A stretch of 64,000 nucleotides of DNA, taken from the NCBI RefSeq assembly GCF_900105675.1, contig NZ_LT629786.1, forward strand, positions 3,782,001 through 3,846,000. Direction: 5' to 3'. Below are positions 22,801 to 32,276 of the stretch, one piece after another (within the stretch, counting starts at the first letter, position 1; each line of letters opens with the position of its first letter). This DNA comes from Pseudomonas synxantha (lineage in GTDB: Bacteria > Pseudomonadota > Gammaproteobacteria > Pseudomonadales > Pseudomonadaceae). A program made the translations under genes and the position numbers. A model generated the notes under the pieces. The model saw only the letters and a program-made list of their open reading frames with translations. It did not search any database and was not told the DNA's origin.

Positions 22801-23877
22801 ATGAAACGTCGCTACAGTTGGCCGTTATGGACAATCGCCGCGCTGCTGGTGCTGCTGGTTGCCCTGGACCTGGCCCTGCCGTACCTGGTGCGTAACTACC
22901 TGAATGACAAGCTCGCCGACATGGGCGATTACCGCGGCCAGATCACTGACGTGGACCTGGCGCTGTGGCGTGGCGCCTACAAGATCAACGGCCTGCAGAT
23001 CGTCAAGGTCGACGGCAAGGTGCCGGTGCCGTTCGTCAAGGCGCCGCTGATTGATCTGTCGGTGAGCTGGCATTCGCTATGGTATGACCATGCGGTGGTG
23101 GCCGAGGTGGAGTTTCTCAAGCCTGAGCTGAACTTCGTCGATGGTGGGGCCAATAAACAGGCATCCCAGACGGGTAAGGGCACCGACTGGCGTGCCCAAC
23201 TGGGCAAATTGTTACCGATCACCCTTAACGAAGTACGCATCCGGGACGGCAAGATCGCCTTCCATAACTTCAACTCCAAGCCCGCAGTGAACCTCTACGC
23301 CACCCAGGTCGACGCCAGCTTCTTTAACCTGACCAACGTGGTCGACGTCAAAGGCAAGCGCGACGCCACTTTCGAGGGCAAGGGCATGCTGCTGGGCCAA
23401 GCCCCGCTGGAAGCCAGCGCGACCTTCGACCCGCTGAGCAACTTTGAAGACTTCGAGTTCCGCTTTCGCGCCAAGGAAATCCAGCTCAAGCGCCTGAATG
23501 ACTTCGCCGCGGCCTATGGCAAGTTCGACTTCAATGCCGGTAGCGGCGCGGTGGTGGTCGAGGCCCAGGCCGAAAAAGGCCAGTTGAGCGGTTATATCAA
23601 GCCGTTGCTGCGAGATGTGGAAGTGTTCAATTGGCAGCAGGACGTGGAAAACAAAGACAAAGGTATTTTCCGCTCGATATGGGAAGCCGTGGTCGGTACC
23701 GGCGAGACCGTGCTGAAGAACCAGAACAAGAACCAATTTGCTACCCGGGTAGAACTCAGTGGCAGCGTCCATCAGCAAGATATCAGCGCGTTCTCCGCGT
23801 TTTTGCAGATTTTACGTAATGGTTTCGTCCAGGCTTTCAATGCAAGGTACGAACAACCCAAGCCCAGCGCGGACTAA
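22801..23877 (+). CDS. DUF748 domain protein (AsmA-like, envelope)
   Basis: 358 residues. An N-terminal signal anchor (LWTIAALLVLLVALDLALPYLV) is followed by a periplasmic domain with the pattern LWRGAYKINGLQIVKVDGKVPVPFVKAPLIDLSVSWHSL, which is characteristic of DUF748, a distant relative of AsmA proteins that span or touch the outer membrane. Function unknown; AsmA-type proteins are linked to lipid transport. RBS GGAG lies upstream. A short REP follows the stop codon. Confidence 0.88.
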   Translation: MKRRYSWPLWTIAALLVLLVALDLALPYLVRNYLNDKLADMGDYRGQITDVDLALWRGAYKINGLQIVKVDGKVPVPFVKAPLIDLSVSWHSLWYDHAVVAEVEFLKPELNFVDGGANKQASQTGKGTDWRAQLGKLLPITLNEVRIRDGKIAFHNFNSKPAVNLYATQVDASFFNLTNVVDVKGKRDATFEGKGMLLGQAPLEASATFDPLSNFEDFEFRFRAKEIQLKRLNDFAAAYGKFDFNAGSGAVVVEAQAEKGQLSGYIKPLLRDVEVFNWQQDVENKDKGIFRSIWEAVVGTGETVLKNQNKNQFATRVELSGSVHQQDISAFSAFLQILRNGFVQAFNARYEQPKPSAD

Positions 23878-23881
23878 AAAA

Positions 23882-23909
23882 TGTGGGGAGGGGCTTGCCC
23901 CTCCCACAT
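23882..23909. repeat. Short REP hairpin
   Basis: Compact palindrome TGTGGGGAGGGGC-TT-GCCCCTCCCACA, one REP arm folded on itself, immediately after the DUF748 gene; it may act as a weak terminator. Confidence 0.75.
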
Positions 23910-24028
23910 GTACCGCACGGGTCAATGGGAAGTGACCGGCCATTCAGAGACTGAATAACCCGTCTGCGTTCACAGTCGCCAGGGCTGCGCGGTATAGTCC
24001 GGACATTGATGAATTCGAGGAATGACCG

Positions 24029-24874
24029 ATGAAGTTCGAAGGCACCCAGGCCTATGTGGCTACCGATGACCTGAAACTGGCCGTCAACGCCGCCATCACC
24101 CTGGAGCGGCCGTTGCTGGTCAAGGGCGAACCGGGCACCGGCAAGACCATGCTCGCCGAGCAACTGGCCGAATCCTTCGGTGCCCGACTGATCACCTGGC
24201 ACATCAAGTCAACCACCAAGGCCCATCAGGGCCTGTACGAGTATGACGCGGTCAGCCGCCTGCGCGATTCGCAACTGGGTGTGGACAAGGTCCACGACGT
24301 GCGCAACTACTTGAAGAAGGGCAAGCTCTGGGAAGCCTTCGAGTCCGAAGAGCGGGTGATCCTGCTGATCGATGAAATCGACAAGGCCGATATCGAGTTC
24401 CCCAACGACCTGTTGCAGGAACTCGACAAGATGGAATTCTACGTCTACGAGATCGACGAGACCATCAAGGCCAAGAAGCGCCCGATCATCATCATTACCT
24501 CCAACAACGAGAAAGAGCTGCCGGACGCCTTCCTGCGCCGCTGCTTCTTCCACTATATCGCCTTCCCTGACCGCCCCACTCTGCAGAAGATCGTGGATGT
24601 GCACTACCCGGACATCAAGAAGGAGCTGGTCAGCGAAGCCCTCGATGTGTTCTTCGATGTACGCAAGGTGCCGGGCCTGAAGAAAAAACCGTCCACCTCC
24701 GAACTGGTGGACTGGCTCAAGCTGCTGATGGCCGACAATATCGGCGAAGCAGTGCTGCGCGAACGCGACCCGACCAAAGCCATCCCGCCGCTTGCCGGTG
24801 CCCTGGTGAAGAACGAGCAAGACGTGCAGCTGCTGGAACGTCTGGCGTTCATGAGCCGTCGCGGTAATCGATAA
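24029..24874 (+). CDS. MoxR family AAA+ ATPase
   Basis: 281 residues. Walker A GEPGTGKTM (33-41), Walker B VILLIDEIDKADIEF and sensor 1 (IIIITSNNEKELPDAFLRRCFF) place it in the MoxR AAA+ family, of which many members act with a VWA-domain protein as a metal-loading chaperone pair. The following VWA gene overlaps its stop by one base (TAATG), so the two are co-translated. No cofactor-using enzyme lies beside them, so the client is unknown. Confidence 0.93.
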   Translation: MKFEGTQAYVATDDLKLAVNAAITLERPLLVKGEPGTGKTMLAEQLAESFGARLITWHIKSTTKAHQGLYEYDAVSRLRDSQLGVDKVHDVRNYLKKGKLWEAFESEERVILLIDEIDKADIEFPNDLLQELDKMEFYVYEIDETIKAKKRPIIIITSNNEKELPDAFLRRCFFHYIAFPDRPTLQKIVDVHYPDIKKELVSEALDVFFDVRKVPGLKKKPSTSELVDWLKLLMADNIGEAVLRERDPTKAIPPLAGALVKNEQDVQLLERLAFMSRRGNR

Positions 24875-26052
24875 TGTTGCTCAACCTGTTCAATGAAATG
24901 CGTGCAGCCAAGGTGCCGGTGTCGGTACGCGAGCTGCTCGACCTGATCAACGCGCTGAAACAGCGCGTGACCTTCGCCGACATGGACGAGTTCTACTACT
25001 TGGCCCGGACGATCCTGGTCAAGGACGAGCGGCATTTCGACAAGTTCGACCGCGCCTTCGGGGCTTACTTCAACGGCCTGGAAAAGCTCGATGACCACTT
25101 GCAGGCACTGATTCCCGAGGACTGGCTGCGCAAGGAGTTCGAACGCTCCCTGAGCGATGAAGAACGCGCGCAGATCCAGTCCCTCGGCGGCCTGGACAAG
25201 TTGATCGAGGAATTCAAGAAGCGCCTGGAAGAACAGAAAGAACGGCATGCCGGCGGCAACAAGTGGATCGGCACCGGCGGCACCAGCCCGTTTGGTTCCG
25301 GTGGCTACAACCCGGAAGGCATTCGCGTGGGTGACGCCGGCAAGCGCCAGGGCAAGGCGGTGAAAGTCTGGGACCAGCGCGAGTACAAGAACCTCGACGA
25401 CCAGGTGGAGCTGGGCACGCGCAACATCAAGATCGCCCTGCGCCGGCTGCGCAAGTTCGCACGCCAGGGTGCCGCCGAAGAGCTGGATATCGACGGCACC
25501 ATCGACCACACCGCCCGCGACGCCGGGTTGCTGAATATCCAGATGCGCCCCGAGCGTCGCAACACCATCAAGCTGTTGTTGCTGTTCGATATCGGCGGTT
25601 CGATGGACGCCCATGTGAAAACCTGCGAAGAGCTGTTCTCCGCCTGCAAGACCGAGTTCAAGCACCTGGAGTACTTCTACTTCCATAACTTCGTGTACGA
25701 ATCGGTATGGAAGAACAACCAGCGCCGCACCTCGGAGCGCACCTCCACCCAGGACCTGCTGCACAAGTACGGCGCCGACTACAAGGTGATCTTCATCGGC
25801 GATGCAGCCATGGCGCCCTATGAGATCACCCAGGCCGGCGGCAGCGTCGAGCATTGGAACGAGGAGCCTGGGTATGTGTGGATGCAGCGCTTCATGGCCA
25901 AGTACAAGAAGCTGATCTGGATCAACCCGTACCCCAAGGACACCTGGGGTTATACGGCATCGACCGCAATCGTGCGGGAGCTGGTGGAGGATCAGATGTA
26001 TCCGCTGACCTTGCGCGGCCTGGAGGAAGGCATGCGTTTCCTGGCCAAATAA
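24874..26052 (+). CDS. VWA domain-containing CoxE-like protein
   Basis: 392 residues. The N-terminal half is helical; the C-terminal half is a von Willebrand A domain. The MIDAS motif is DIGGSMD (Asp239 onward), a DxGxS form usual for CoxE-like proteins. The segment GTGGTSPFGSGGYNPEGIRVG is a Gly-rich linker. The start overlaps the upstream moxR stop by one base. It presumably acts with the MoxR ATPase as a chaperone pair; its target cannot be inferred from this window. Confidence 0.92.
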   Translation: MLLNLFNEMRAAKVPVSVRELLDLINALKQRVTFADMDEFYYLARTILVKDERHFDKFDRAFGAYFNGLEKLDDHLQALIPEDWLRKEFERSLSDEERAQIQSLGGLDKLIEEFKKRLEEQKERHAGGNKWIGTGGTSPFGSGGYNPEGIRVGDAGKRQGKAVKVWDQREYKNLDDQVELGTRNIKIALRRLRKFARQGAAEELDIDGTIDHTARDAGLLNIQMRPERRNTIKLLLLFDIGGSMDAHVKTCEELFSACKTEFKHLEYFYFHNFVYESVWKNNQRRTSERTSTQDLLHKYGADYKVIFIGDAAMAPYEITQAGGSVEHWNEEPGYVWMQRFMAKYKKLIWINPYPKDTWGYTASTAIVRELVEDQMYPLTLRGLEEGMRFLAK

Positions 26053-26070
26053 GCCGCCTCGGCAGGCCCT

Positions 26071-26694
26071 TTACGGCCGATTCAGCAACGGTTTGCAGGG
26101 TGGCGTCGACGGCGTGGGCCTGCGCGCATCATGCCAGCCGAACAGCAGGAAGTTACTGGAGAACCGCCGCACCAGTTCTGCATCGACACCATTGACGCGG
26201 CCGTCGTTGTTCACGTCCTGGCTGATATGGGCGCCATCGGCGGTGCCCACCTCGTTGGTAAAATAAGCCGCTGTGTAGGCCAGTGACTCATCATCGAGCT
26301 GCCCCTCGCCTTGGTGAAAATGCAGGCGCACGGTGTCTGGTATGCCATTGGCATCGAAGTCTACGGCAAACACCATCAGGTATTTATCGGCGGAGCCATC
26401 CTGGCTGAACCAGTTGAACTCGAGGAATTGCTGGGCGAACTCCAGCGCCATGGCTGCATCCAGCGTGTCAGTGACACCGTTATGGTTGATGTCGTCAGCC
26501 AGCCTCCAATCAAGCCTGCCATCGCCCTTCATATCCACCGCTGCAGCCGCCATGGCAAGGGGCTGCGCGAGTGTGTCGTCGTAAAAATCCAGGTAAACCA
26601 CGTCGGGCCTGGCGTTGTCGGTAATATCGTAAGCACGCAGAATCAAGAATCGCATAATACAAACTCGTAACAAGAAGAACCGACAGGCTCCCAT
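26071..26694 (-). CDS. Protein with tandem dockerin/EF-hand-like calcium loops
   Basis: Up to 207 residues. Four acidic loops fit Ca-binding EF-hand/dockerin patterns: DMKGDGRLDW, DINHNGVTDTLDAAMALEF, DFDANGIPDTV and DVNNDGRVNGVDAELVRRF; the second and fourth each run into a similar tail (QQFLEFNWF and SSNFLLFGWH), which suggests an internal duplication. The C terminus is Pro-rich (TPSTPPCKPLLNRP). No cohesin, glycosidase or catalytic domain is visible, and the N terminus has no clear signal peptide. Start 26694 has a GAGG site; an internal ATG at 26655 has none. The gene is on the opposite strand, 18 bases after the vwa stop. Function unknown. Confidence 0.65.
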   Translation of the reverse strand: MGACRFFLLRVCIMRFLILRAYDITDNARPDVVYLDFYDDTLAQPLAMAAAAVDMKGDGRLDWRLADDINHNGVTDTLDAAMALEFAQQFLEFNWFSQDGSADKYLMVFAVDFDANGIPDTVRLHFHQGEGQLDDESLAYTAAYFTNEVGTADGAHISQDVNNDGRVNGVDAELVRRFSSNFLLFGWHDARRPTPSTPPCKPLLNRP

Positions 26695-26797
26695 TGCTGC
26701 GCCTCGAGGTCGACAGCCTCAAGCCGTCAGGGCAAGTCAGGCAATTCTGGCGTCCCTGTCCGGCCAGGGCAGTGCCTTCGCTGACCCATGAGCTCGA

Positions 26798-27712
26798 TTA
26801 CGGGTTGGTGTATTGCGCCAGATACCTCAGATGCTGCGCGTGGGCGCCAGGCTGCACCATAGGCGCCAGTTTCAATGTCGCACCGGGCAGGCATTGCGCC
26901 AATCGTGCCAGCGACAACGGCGTCAACGCTCCCAGGCGCGGATAGCCGCCAATGGTCTGGCGATCATTGAGCAACACGATCGGCTGCCCATCCGGCGGCA
27001 CTTGGATCGCTCCCAGCGGGATACCTTCGGAAATCAACGACGGCCCCTGGTATTGCAGCGGTGTACCGAGCAAGCGCATGCCCATGCGATCAGCGCGGCT
27101 GTCGAGGGCCCATTCGGTGTTGAACGCATCGAACAGGCTCTGCCCACTGAACTGGCCAATCTGCGCACCGATGATCACGTCCAGGGATGCAGCGGATGGC
27201 AAATCCGGGTTGGCCAGCACTTTCATCGCGCCCCCGGTCCCGGAATAAGTTAACTGAGCGCCTTCAGCCAAGGCTTTGCCGAAACCGTCCACCCCACCCA
27301 ATGCCTCGCGTACCACCGTGGCACAACTGCCGAGCACGGGCGGCGCGTCGAAGCCGCCCGGCGCCGCCAGGTAAGCCCGTGCCCCCTTGAACGGCTGGGT
27401 AAAGCGCAAACGCTGGCCCTTTTGCAGGATAAAACTGCGCCCAGGGCTGATGGCGCGATCATCGATGTAGGCGCCCAGGTCCGCACCGGCCAGGGCCAGC
27501 AGGCAATAGTCCTCGGCCTGCACGGTAAAGCCGCCGAGGGTGACTTCCACCACCGGCGCATCCAGGGCGTTGTCCAGCAGCCAATTGGCCCAGGACATGG
27601 ATACCCAATCCAGCGCGCCGCCCTGGGTCACGCCGAGGTGGCGCACGCCAAAACGCCCGGCGTCCTGCAACAGGCACAGCGGCGTGCTGGCCTCGATGAT
27701 CAAGCGGCTCAT
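26798..27712 (-). CDS. pxpC: 5-oxoprolinase subunit PxpC
   Basis: 304 residues. Biotin-dependent-carboxyltransferase-like family (IEASTPLCLLQDAGRFGVRHLGVTQGGALDWVS), a KipA homologue. PxpA, PxpB and PxpC together hydrolyse 5-oxo-L-proline (pyroglutamate) to glutamate with ATP. The start overlaps the pxpB stop by four bases, so these genes are translationally coupled. No transporter gene is adjacent. Confidence 0.9.
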   Translation of the reverse strand: MSRLIIEASTPLCLLQDAGRFGVRHLGVTQGGALDWVSMSWANWLLDNALDAPVVEVTLGGFTVQAEDYCLLALAGADLGAYIDDRAISPGRSFILQKGQRLRFTQPFKGARAYLAAPGGFDAPPVLGSCATVVREALGGVDGFGKALAEGAQLTYSGTGGAMKVLANPDLPSAASLDVIIGAQIGQFSGQSLFDAFNTEWALDSRADRMGMRLLGTPLQYQGPSLISEGIPLGAIQVPPDGQPIVLLNDRQTIGGYPRLGALTPLSLARLAQCLPGATLKLAPMVQPGAHAQHLRYLAQYTNP

Positions 27713-28413
27713 GCCTGCGCCTCCAACGGCGTGTCATCGCCTCCCAGGTGGATGAATTCGGCATGGTCGACCGCTTCGAAGCGTACCGTGTCGCCGGGTT
27801 GCATCAGGCTGTAGCCGTCGCGATCGCGGTCGAACAGCTTGGCCGCAGTGCGGCCGATCAGGTTCCAGCCGCCCGGGGACACCACCGGGTAGGCGGCGGT
27901 TTGCCGTTCGGCAATGCCGACGCTGCCAGCGGCCACGCGTTTGCGCGGGGTGTTGAGGCGCGGCGTGGCGAGGGTTTCGTCCACCAGCCCCATAAAGGCA
28001 AAACCTGGGGCGAAGCCGAGGGCGAACACCTGGTATTCGTGGGCGCTGTGGCGGCGGATCACTTCATCCACCGCCAACCCGCTACGCTGGGCCAACAGGG
28101 TCAGTTCCGGGCCGACACTCAGGTCGTACCACACCGGCAGCACATGGCACTGGCCGCTACCCTGGGCCTGGGGTTGCAGATCGGTAAGGGCCTGGTCGAT
28201 CAGTTCCCGGGCCTGGGCCGGGGTCAGCGTCGTGAGATCGTAATGCACCATCAAGGTGGTATAGGACGGCACCAGGTCCACCAACGCCGGGCCGAACCCA
28301 GCGCGCAGGCGCTGGGTGGCGGCGAGCATCCACGGCATATTGGCTTCGGCAATCACCTCAAACAGACGCACCATCAGGCAGTCGATGGCCACCACTTCAA
28401 TGCGTGGCTTCAT
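27709..28413 (-). CDS. pxpB: 5-oxoprolinase subunit PxpB (KipI-like)
   Basis: 234 residues; the conserved tail includes the [21 protein letters not shown] and [10 protein letters not shown] motifs typical of KipI/PxpB. It works with PxpC as the ATP-using part of 5-oxoprolinase. Four-base overlaps on both sides (pxpA stop/pxpB start and pxpB stop/pxpC start) mark a tight operon pxpA-pxpB-pxpC read on the minus strand. Confidence 0.9.
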   Translation of the reverse strand: MKPRIEVVAIDCLMVRLFEVIAEANMPWMLAATQRLRAGFGPALVDLVPSYTTLMVHYDLTTLTPAQARELIDQALTDLQPQAQGSGQCHVLPVWYDLSVGPELTLLAQRSGLAVDEVIRRHSAHEYQVFALGFAPGFAFMGLVDETLATPRLNTPRKRVAAGSVGIAERQTAAYPVVSPGGWNLIGRTAAKLFDRDRDGYSLMQPGDTVRFEAVDHAEFIHLGGDDTPLEAQA

Positions 28414-29150
28414 GCTGTCTTCAACGCTTCACGGATTCGCTGCACCGCAGCCACCGAGCTGGCGTTGTCGCCATGCACGCACAGGGTATTGGCCTGCAAC
28501 ACCAGCGCACTACCGTCGCTGGCGACCAGCGGAGCGCCACGGGAAATGGTCAGGGCCTGCTGCAAGATAGTGCCGGGATCGTGATGCACAGCGCCGGGCA
28601 GCTGGCGGGAGACCAGATGGCCGTTGCTGTCATAGGCGCGGTCGGCGAAGGCTTCGAACCACAGGATCACGCCATATTCGTCGCCCAACGCCTGGGCCGC
28701 GCTGTTGTCGCGGGTGGCCAGCAGCATCAGTGGCAGGTCACCGTAGGCGGCCACGGCCTGGATCACCGCACGCAACTGCGCCGGGTTCGCCATCATGTCG
28801 TTGTACATCGCGCCGTGGGGCTTCACATAGCTGACGCGACCGCCCTGGGCCCGGCAGATGCCGTCCAGCGCGCCGATCTGGTAGTGCAACAGATCCTGGA
28901 TTTCCTGGGGCGTGTAGTGCATGGAACGCCGGCCAAAGCCCTGCAGGTCTTGATAGGCCGGGTGAGCGCCGACTTGCACGCCATGCTTGAACGCCAGGCT
29001 GACGGTCTTGCGCATGATGCTCGGGTCGCCGGCATGAAAGCCGCAGGCCACGTTGGCGCAGTCGATGAACGGCATGACTTCGGCGTCCAGACCCATGGTC
29101 CAGTTACCAAAGCTTTCGCCGATGTCGCAGTTCAAAAGCAGGCGGCTCAC
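28410..29150 (-). CDS. pxpA: 5-oxoprolinase subunit PxpA (LamB/YcsF family)
   Basis: 246 residues. LamB/YcsF family signature: [13 protein letters not shown] at the N terminus, [18 protein letters not shown] and [13 protein letters not shown]. First gene of pxpABC; its start codon is separated from the divergent LysR gene by 175 bases holding the probable shared control region. Confidence 0.92.
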   Translation of the reverse strand: MSRLLLNCDIGESFGNWTMGLDAEVMPFIDCANVACGFHAGDPSIMRKTVSLAFKHGVQVGAHPAYQDLQGFGRRSMHYTPQEIQDLLHYQIGALDGICRAQGGRVSYVKPHGAMYNDMMANPAQLRAVIQAVAAYGDLPLMLLATRDNSAAQALGDEYGVILWFEAFADRAYDSNGHLVSRQLPGAVHHDPGTILQQALTISRGAPLVASDGSALVLQANTLCVHGDNASSVAAVQRIREALKTA

Positions 29151-29184
29151 GGTGGTCGCTCCTGTAGGCTTTGTTTTTTTGTAG

Positions 29185-29202
29185 TGTGGGATTTATTACA
29201 CA
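29185..29202. promoter_or_regulatory. Candidate LysR operator between pxpA and the LysR gene
   Basis: TGTG (29185-29188) and CACA (29199-29202) with a 10-base A/T-rich centre form an inverted repeat of LysR-box size in the divergent region. Seen directly; binding is inferred. Confidence 0.35.
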
Positions 29203-29325
29203 GAACTGGCAACTTGTCCTGGCACCCCTACGACGCTTATCGTGGAACAGCTCGATTTTTGGCGTTTGCCCGGTGTGACGTCCAACTAATAAAAACCGAT
29301 CCATGCATAAGAAAAAGTTGATCCC

Positions 29326-30240
29326 ATGAATTTGAAGTTCCTCGAAACCTTCGTCTGGGTGGCCAAGCTCAAGAGTTTTCGCCTGACCGCCGAGAAGCTA
29401 TTCACCACCCAGGCCTCGATTTCCAGCCGCATCGCGGTGTTGGAAAGCGAGTTGGGCGTGAAGCTGTTCCTGCGTGACTCCCGCGGCGTGAGCCTGACCC
29501 CGGAAGGCTTGAAGGTGCTCGATTACGCCGAACAGATGATGGTGACCATGCAGGGCTTGAAGCAGTCTCTGGAAACCAGCAGCAGCAAGGTCGGGCGCAT
29601 TCGCATCGGTGCGATGGACACCGTGATCCACACTTGGCTGAGCCCGCTGGTCGCGGAGTTGATGGATCATTTCCCCCTGGTAGAAATCGAGTTGGTCGCC
29701 GATACGGCGCTTAACCTCAGCGATCAGCTACAAAAAGGTTTCCTCGACCTGATCCTGCAAACCGACCTGCTGCGCCTGGAAACCGTACGCAGCCTGGAAC
29801 TGGCCAGTCACCCCATGGCCTGGATCGTCGCCAGCCAATCGATCTATCACCGCGACTACGCCTCGCTGGCCGAACTGGCCCAGGAGCGCATCATCACCTA
29901 CTCGAAAAACTCCCACCCGCACCAGGACGTAATCAGCCTGATGCAGGCCAACGGCGTGGCCGCGCCACGGATGAACTGTGTGAACTCGGTGTCGGCGATT
30001 ACCCGGTTGCTGCGCGATGGCTTCGGCATTGGCGCACTGCCGCCGGTACTGGTCAGCGAAGAACTGGCGCGGGGCGAATTGGTGATGCTGCCGATGGCCC
30101 AGCGCCTGCCGAACTTGCAGGTAGTGGTGTCATGGCGCGTGGGGGTGGAGTTGGTGGAGGAGATTGTGGGGTTGTGCCAGAAGGTGGTGGCCCGCTACGC
30201 CGAGGAAGTCGGTGAAGAACGGATGGTGCTAAGCCACTGA
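29326..30240 (+). CDS. LysR family regulator, divergent from pxpABC
   Basis: 304 residues; N-terminal winged HTH (MNLKFLETFVWVAKLKSFRLTAEKLFTTQASISSRI) followed by the two-lobed effector domain. Start at 29326 has no strong SD but is the only family-compatible ATG. It faces the pxpABC operon head-to-head, the usual arrangement for a LysR gene and its target, so it probably controls pyroglutamate use; this is inference. Effector unknown. Confidence 0.88.
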   Translation: MNLKFLETFVWVAKLKSFRLTAEKLFTTQASISSRIAVLESELGVKLFLRDSRGVSLTPEGLKVLDYAEQMMVTMQGLKQSLETSSSKVGRIRIGAMDTVIHTWLSPLVAELMDHFPLVEIELVADTALNLSDQLQKGFLDLILQTDLLRLETVRSLELASHPMAWIVASQSIYHRDYASLAELAQERIITYSKNSHPHQDVISLMQANGVAAPRMNCVNSVSAITRLLRDGFGIGALPPVLVSEELARGELVMLPMAQRLPNLQVVVSWRVGVELVEEIVGLCQKVVARYAEEVGEERMVLSH

Positions 30241-30256
30241 CTAAACCGGATCCAAA

Positions 30257-30346
30257 TGTGGGAGGGGGCTTGCTCCCGATAGCAGAGGGTCAGTCGATGA
30301 AGATGTTGACTGACCTGCCGCCATCGGGAGCAAGCCCCCTCCCACA
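30257..30346. repeat. REPIN
   Basis: TGTGGGAGGGGGCTTGCTCC and its complementary right arm ending CCCCCTCCCACA, between the LysR and DUF2937 genes. Confidence 0.9.
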
Positions 30347-30363
30347 TTTGGCCGAGTTGGGCG

Positions 30364-30906
30364 TTAGAGGCCCTTGAGGTCCCGCTCTTCGATGGGCCGG
30401 CTCTGACGCAAGCGCCTGCCGCCCAACACCACCCAATCAATCAGGCGGTACAGGCATTCGATGCCGAACGACAACAGCATCGCCCCGCCCAGGCCCCAGC
30501 CCATGGCTTCGGGTGTGAGCAAGATCTGGTAGCTGTAGCCATTCCAGGTTTCCTGGCGGATATCCGGGTCGGCGGCCACCGCCACTTGCAGCACGCGGAT
30601 GTACCACGGGCCCTGCATGGCCTGGAATTGCTTGTCCAACTCAAGCTGGCGATCGAGCATCGCGCCCAGGCTGCTGGCGTCGCTCTGGAACACCGGGTCG
30701 TCACTGGCGCGGTAATGGGCCACCAAGGCCTGCAAGTCCCCGTTGAAGAACTGTTGCGCCGTGGATTCAAAGCCGCGCAGGCCGGTCTGGGCCTCGATCA
30801 GGTGGGCCTCGACGCGCTTGGCGTAGTCGCTGATAAACCCCGGCACCTGCACGCCGACCAACAAGCCAATGGCAAACAGCACCAACCGCAGATAGCTAAG
30901 CAACAT
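30364..30906 (-). CDS. DUF2937 family inner-membrane protein
   Basis: 180 residues; N-terminal helix (SYLRLVLFAIGLLVGVQVPGF) and a C-terminal hydrophobic segment (AMGWGLGGAMLLSFGIECLY) with a loop between that is predicted helical, matching DUF2937. ATG 30906 chosen over 30945 because it lies directly before the first membrane helix and follows the upstream stop by 11 bases. Co-directional with the class II amidotransferase gene; function unknown. Confidence 0.82.
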   Translation of the reverse strand: MLLSYLRLVLFAIGLLVGVQVPGFISDYAKRVEAHLIEAQTGLRGFESTAQQFFNGDLQALVAHYRASDDPVFQSDASSLGAMLDRQLELDKQFQAMQGPWYIRVLQVAVAADPDIRQETWNGYSYQILLTPEAMGWGLGGAMLLSFGIECLYRLIDWVVLGGRRLRQSRPIEERDLKGL

Positions 30907-30917
30907 GGTCGATATCC

Positions 30918-31694
30918 TTACTCGGTAACGCCCTGGCTGACGCATTCACCGCGTCGCCATAGGCTCCATTGGCCCGGTTCGTAGCGGGTCCAGTTTTCGT
31001 TGTCGGTCAGGGGTTCGGTGGCGATCACCGTTACCACGTCATTGGGGGTGGTTTCGGCCTGAAAATCGACGATCACATCGACATCTTTCAAGCGCGCCGG
31101 GCCAAAGGGCGCGCGCCGGGTAATCTGCGCCAGTTTGGTCGAGCAGTAGCAGAACAGCCAGTCGCCATCGCTGAGCAGGCAGTTGAACACGCCCTTGCTG
31201 CGGTATTCGGCGCAGGCGGCGATCAGGTCCGGTAGCACTTGCTCGATGTCTACCGGCTCGGGGAAGGCTTCGCGCACGCGGTTGAGCAGGTCGCAGAAGG
31301 CCGCTTCGCTGTCGGTATCGCCCACCGGACGGTAGAAGGTGGCGCGGGGGTTGAAGTCCGCCAGTTGGCCGTTGTGGGCAAAACACCAGTTGCGGCCCCA
31401 TAGCTCACGCACGAACGGGTGGGTATTGGCCAGGCTCACCTTGCCCACATTGGCCTGGCGGATATGGCCGATCACCACTTCGCTCTTGATCGGGTAACGC
31501 TGCACCAGCAACGCGACTTCCGACTCACTGCTGGCGGCCGGGTCCTGGAACAACCGCAGGCCACGCCCTTCGTAGAAGGCGATACCCCAACCGTCGCGGT
31601 GCGGGCCGGTACGCCCACCGCGCTGCATCAGCCCGGTAAAGCTGAACACGATATCGGTGGGGACGTTGGCACTCATGCCCAATAATTCACACAT
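30918..31694 (-). CDS. Class II glutamine amidotransferase (YafJ-like)
   Basis: 258 residues. After Met removal the N-terminal Cys2 ([19 protein letters not shown]) is the Ntn nucleophile; the [18 protein letters not shown] and FAHNGQL motifs fit the GATase_4 fold. A stand-alone glutaminase/amidotransferase domain with no synthase partner; substrate unknown (YafJ family). Eleven bases separate its stop from the DUF2937 start, suggesting one transcript with it. Confidence 0.88.
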   Translation of the reverse strand: MCELLGMSANVPTDIVFSFTGLMQRGGRTGPHRDGWGIAFYEGRGLRLFQDPAASSESEVALLVQRYPIKSEVVIGHIRQANVGKVSLANTHPFVRELWGRNWCFAHNGQLADFNPRATFYRPVGDTDSEAAFCDLLNRVREAFPEPVDIEQVLPDLIAACAEYRSKGVFNCLLSDGDWLFCYCSTKLAQITRRAPFGPARLKDVDVIVDFQAETTPNDVVTVIATEPLTDNENWTRYEPGQWSLWRRGECVSQGVTE

Positions 31695-31724
31695 GCCAGG
31701 GCTCTCGCTGCAGGGCGGACAACG

Positions 31725-32186
31725 TTAAAGGCGCGGTTCGACCCGCATGCCACTCACCGGCGCCGGGCGACGGAACGGTTCGTCGTCTTCCGGCTCGGCG
31801 GCCAGGGCAGCATCGGCAGCGGCCTTGCGCTCACGCCGGGCGTTGGCCGCACGCTCGATGGGCCAGCGGATCAGCACAAACACGATGTATAGGGCGAACA
31901 CGATCATGGTGTACATGAACAGATCGGAAATCGCCCGCCAGGCGTTGTTGCCGACCTTGAGCACCAGGTCCAGGGCGGTAATCGCCACGGCCGGCGCGAA
32001 CTGGGTCTTGACCGGGTCGACGATGGTCGGGCTCAGCAACAACACCGCCATCAGCAATTGCAACGGCTCGCGCAGCCAGCGCCACATCCAGCGGGTCATG
32101 CGCCACCACACCAACAGGCAGCCCAAAGCGGCGAAGGCGTAGAGGCCCCAAGCGGTCAGATAGTCGTTCTCGGTCATGGTGTCCAT
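31725..32186 (-). CDS. Membrane protein of unknown function
   Basis: About 153 residues (MDTMTENDYLTAWGLYAFAALGCLLVWWRM start) with hydrophobic segments near residues 13-30, 43-58 and 85-110, then a charged Ala/Glu-rich tail ending RPAPVSGMRVEPRL. No domain recognised. Start uncertain between 32186, 32177 and 32252; the first two are nearest the hydrophobic core, and none has a strong SD. Thirty bases before the amidotransferase gene on the same strand. Confidence 0.7.
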   Translation of the reverse strand: MDTMTENDYLTAWGLYAFAALGCLLVWWRMTRWMWRWLREPLQLLMAVLLLSPTIVDPVKTQFAPAVAITALDLVLKVGNNAWRAISDLFMYTMIVFALYIVFVLIRWPIERAANARRERKAAADAALAAEPEDDEPFRRPAPVSGMRVEPRL

Positions 32187-32276
32187 GGCAAGGTTGGCAA
32201 ACAGGCGGCTATGATAACGGCTTTTGCGTGTCGCGGCTGCAATGCCTGCCACCTTCCGCCAGACAGAGAGTGATCC

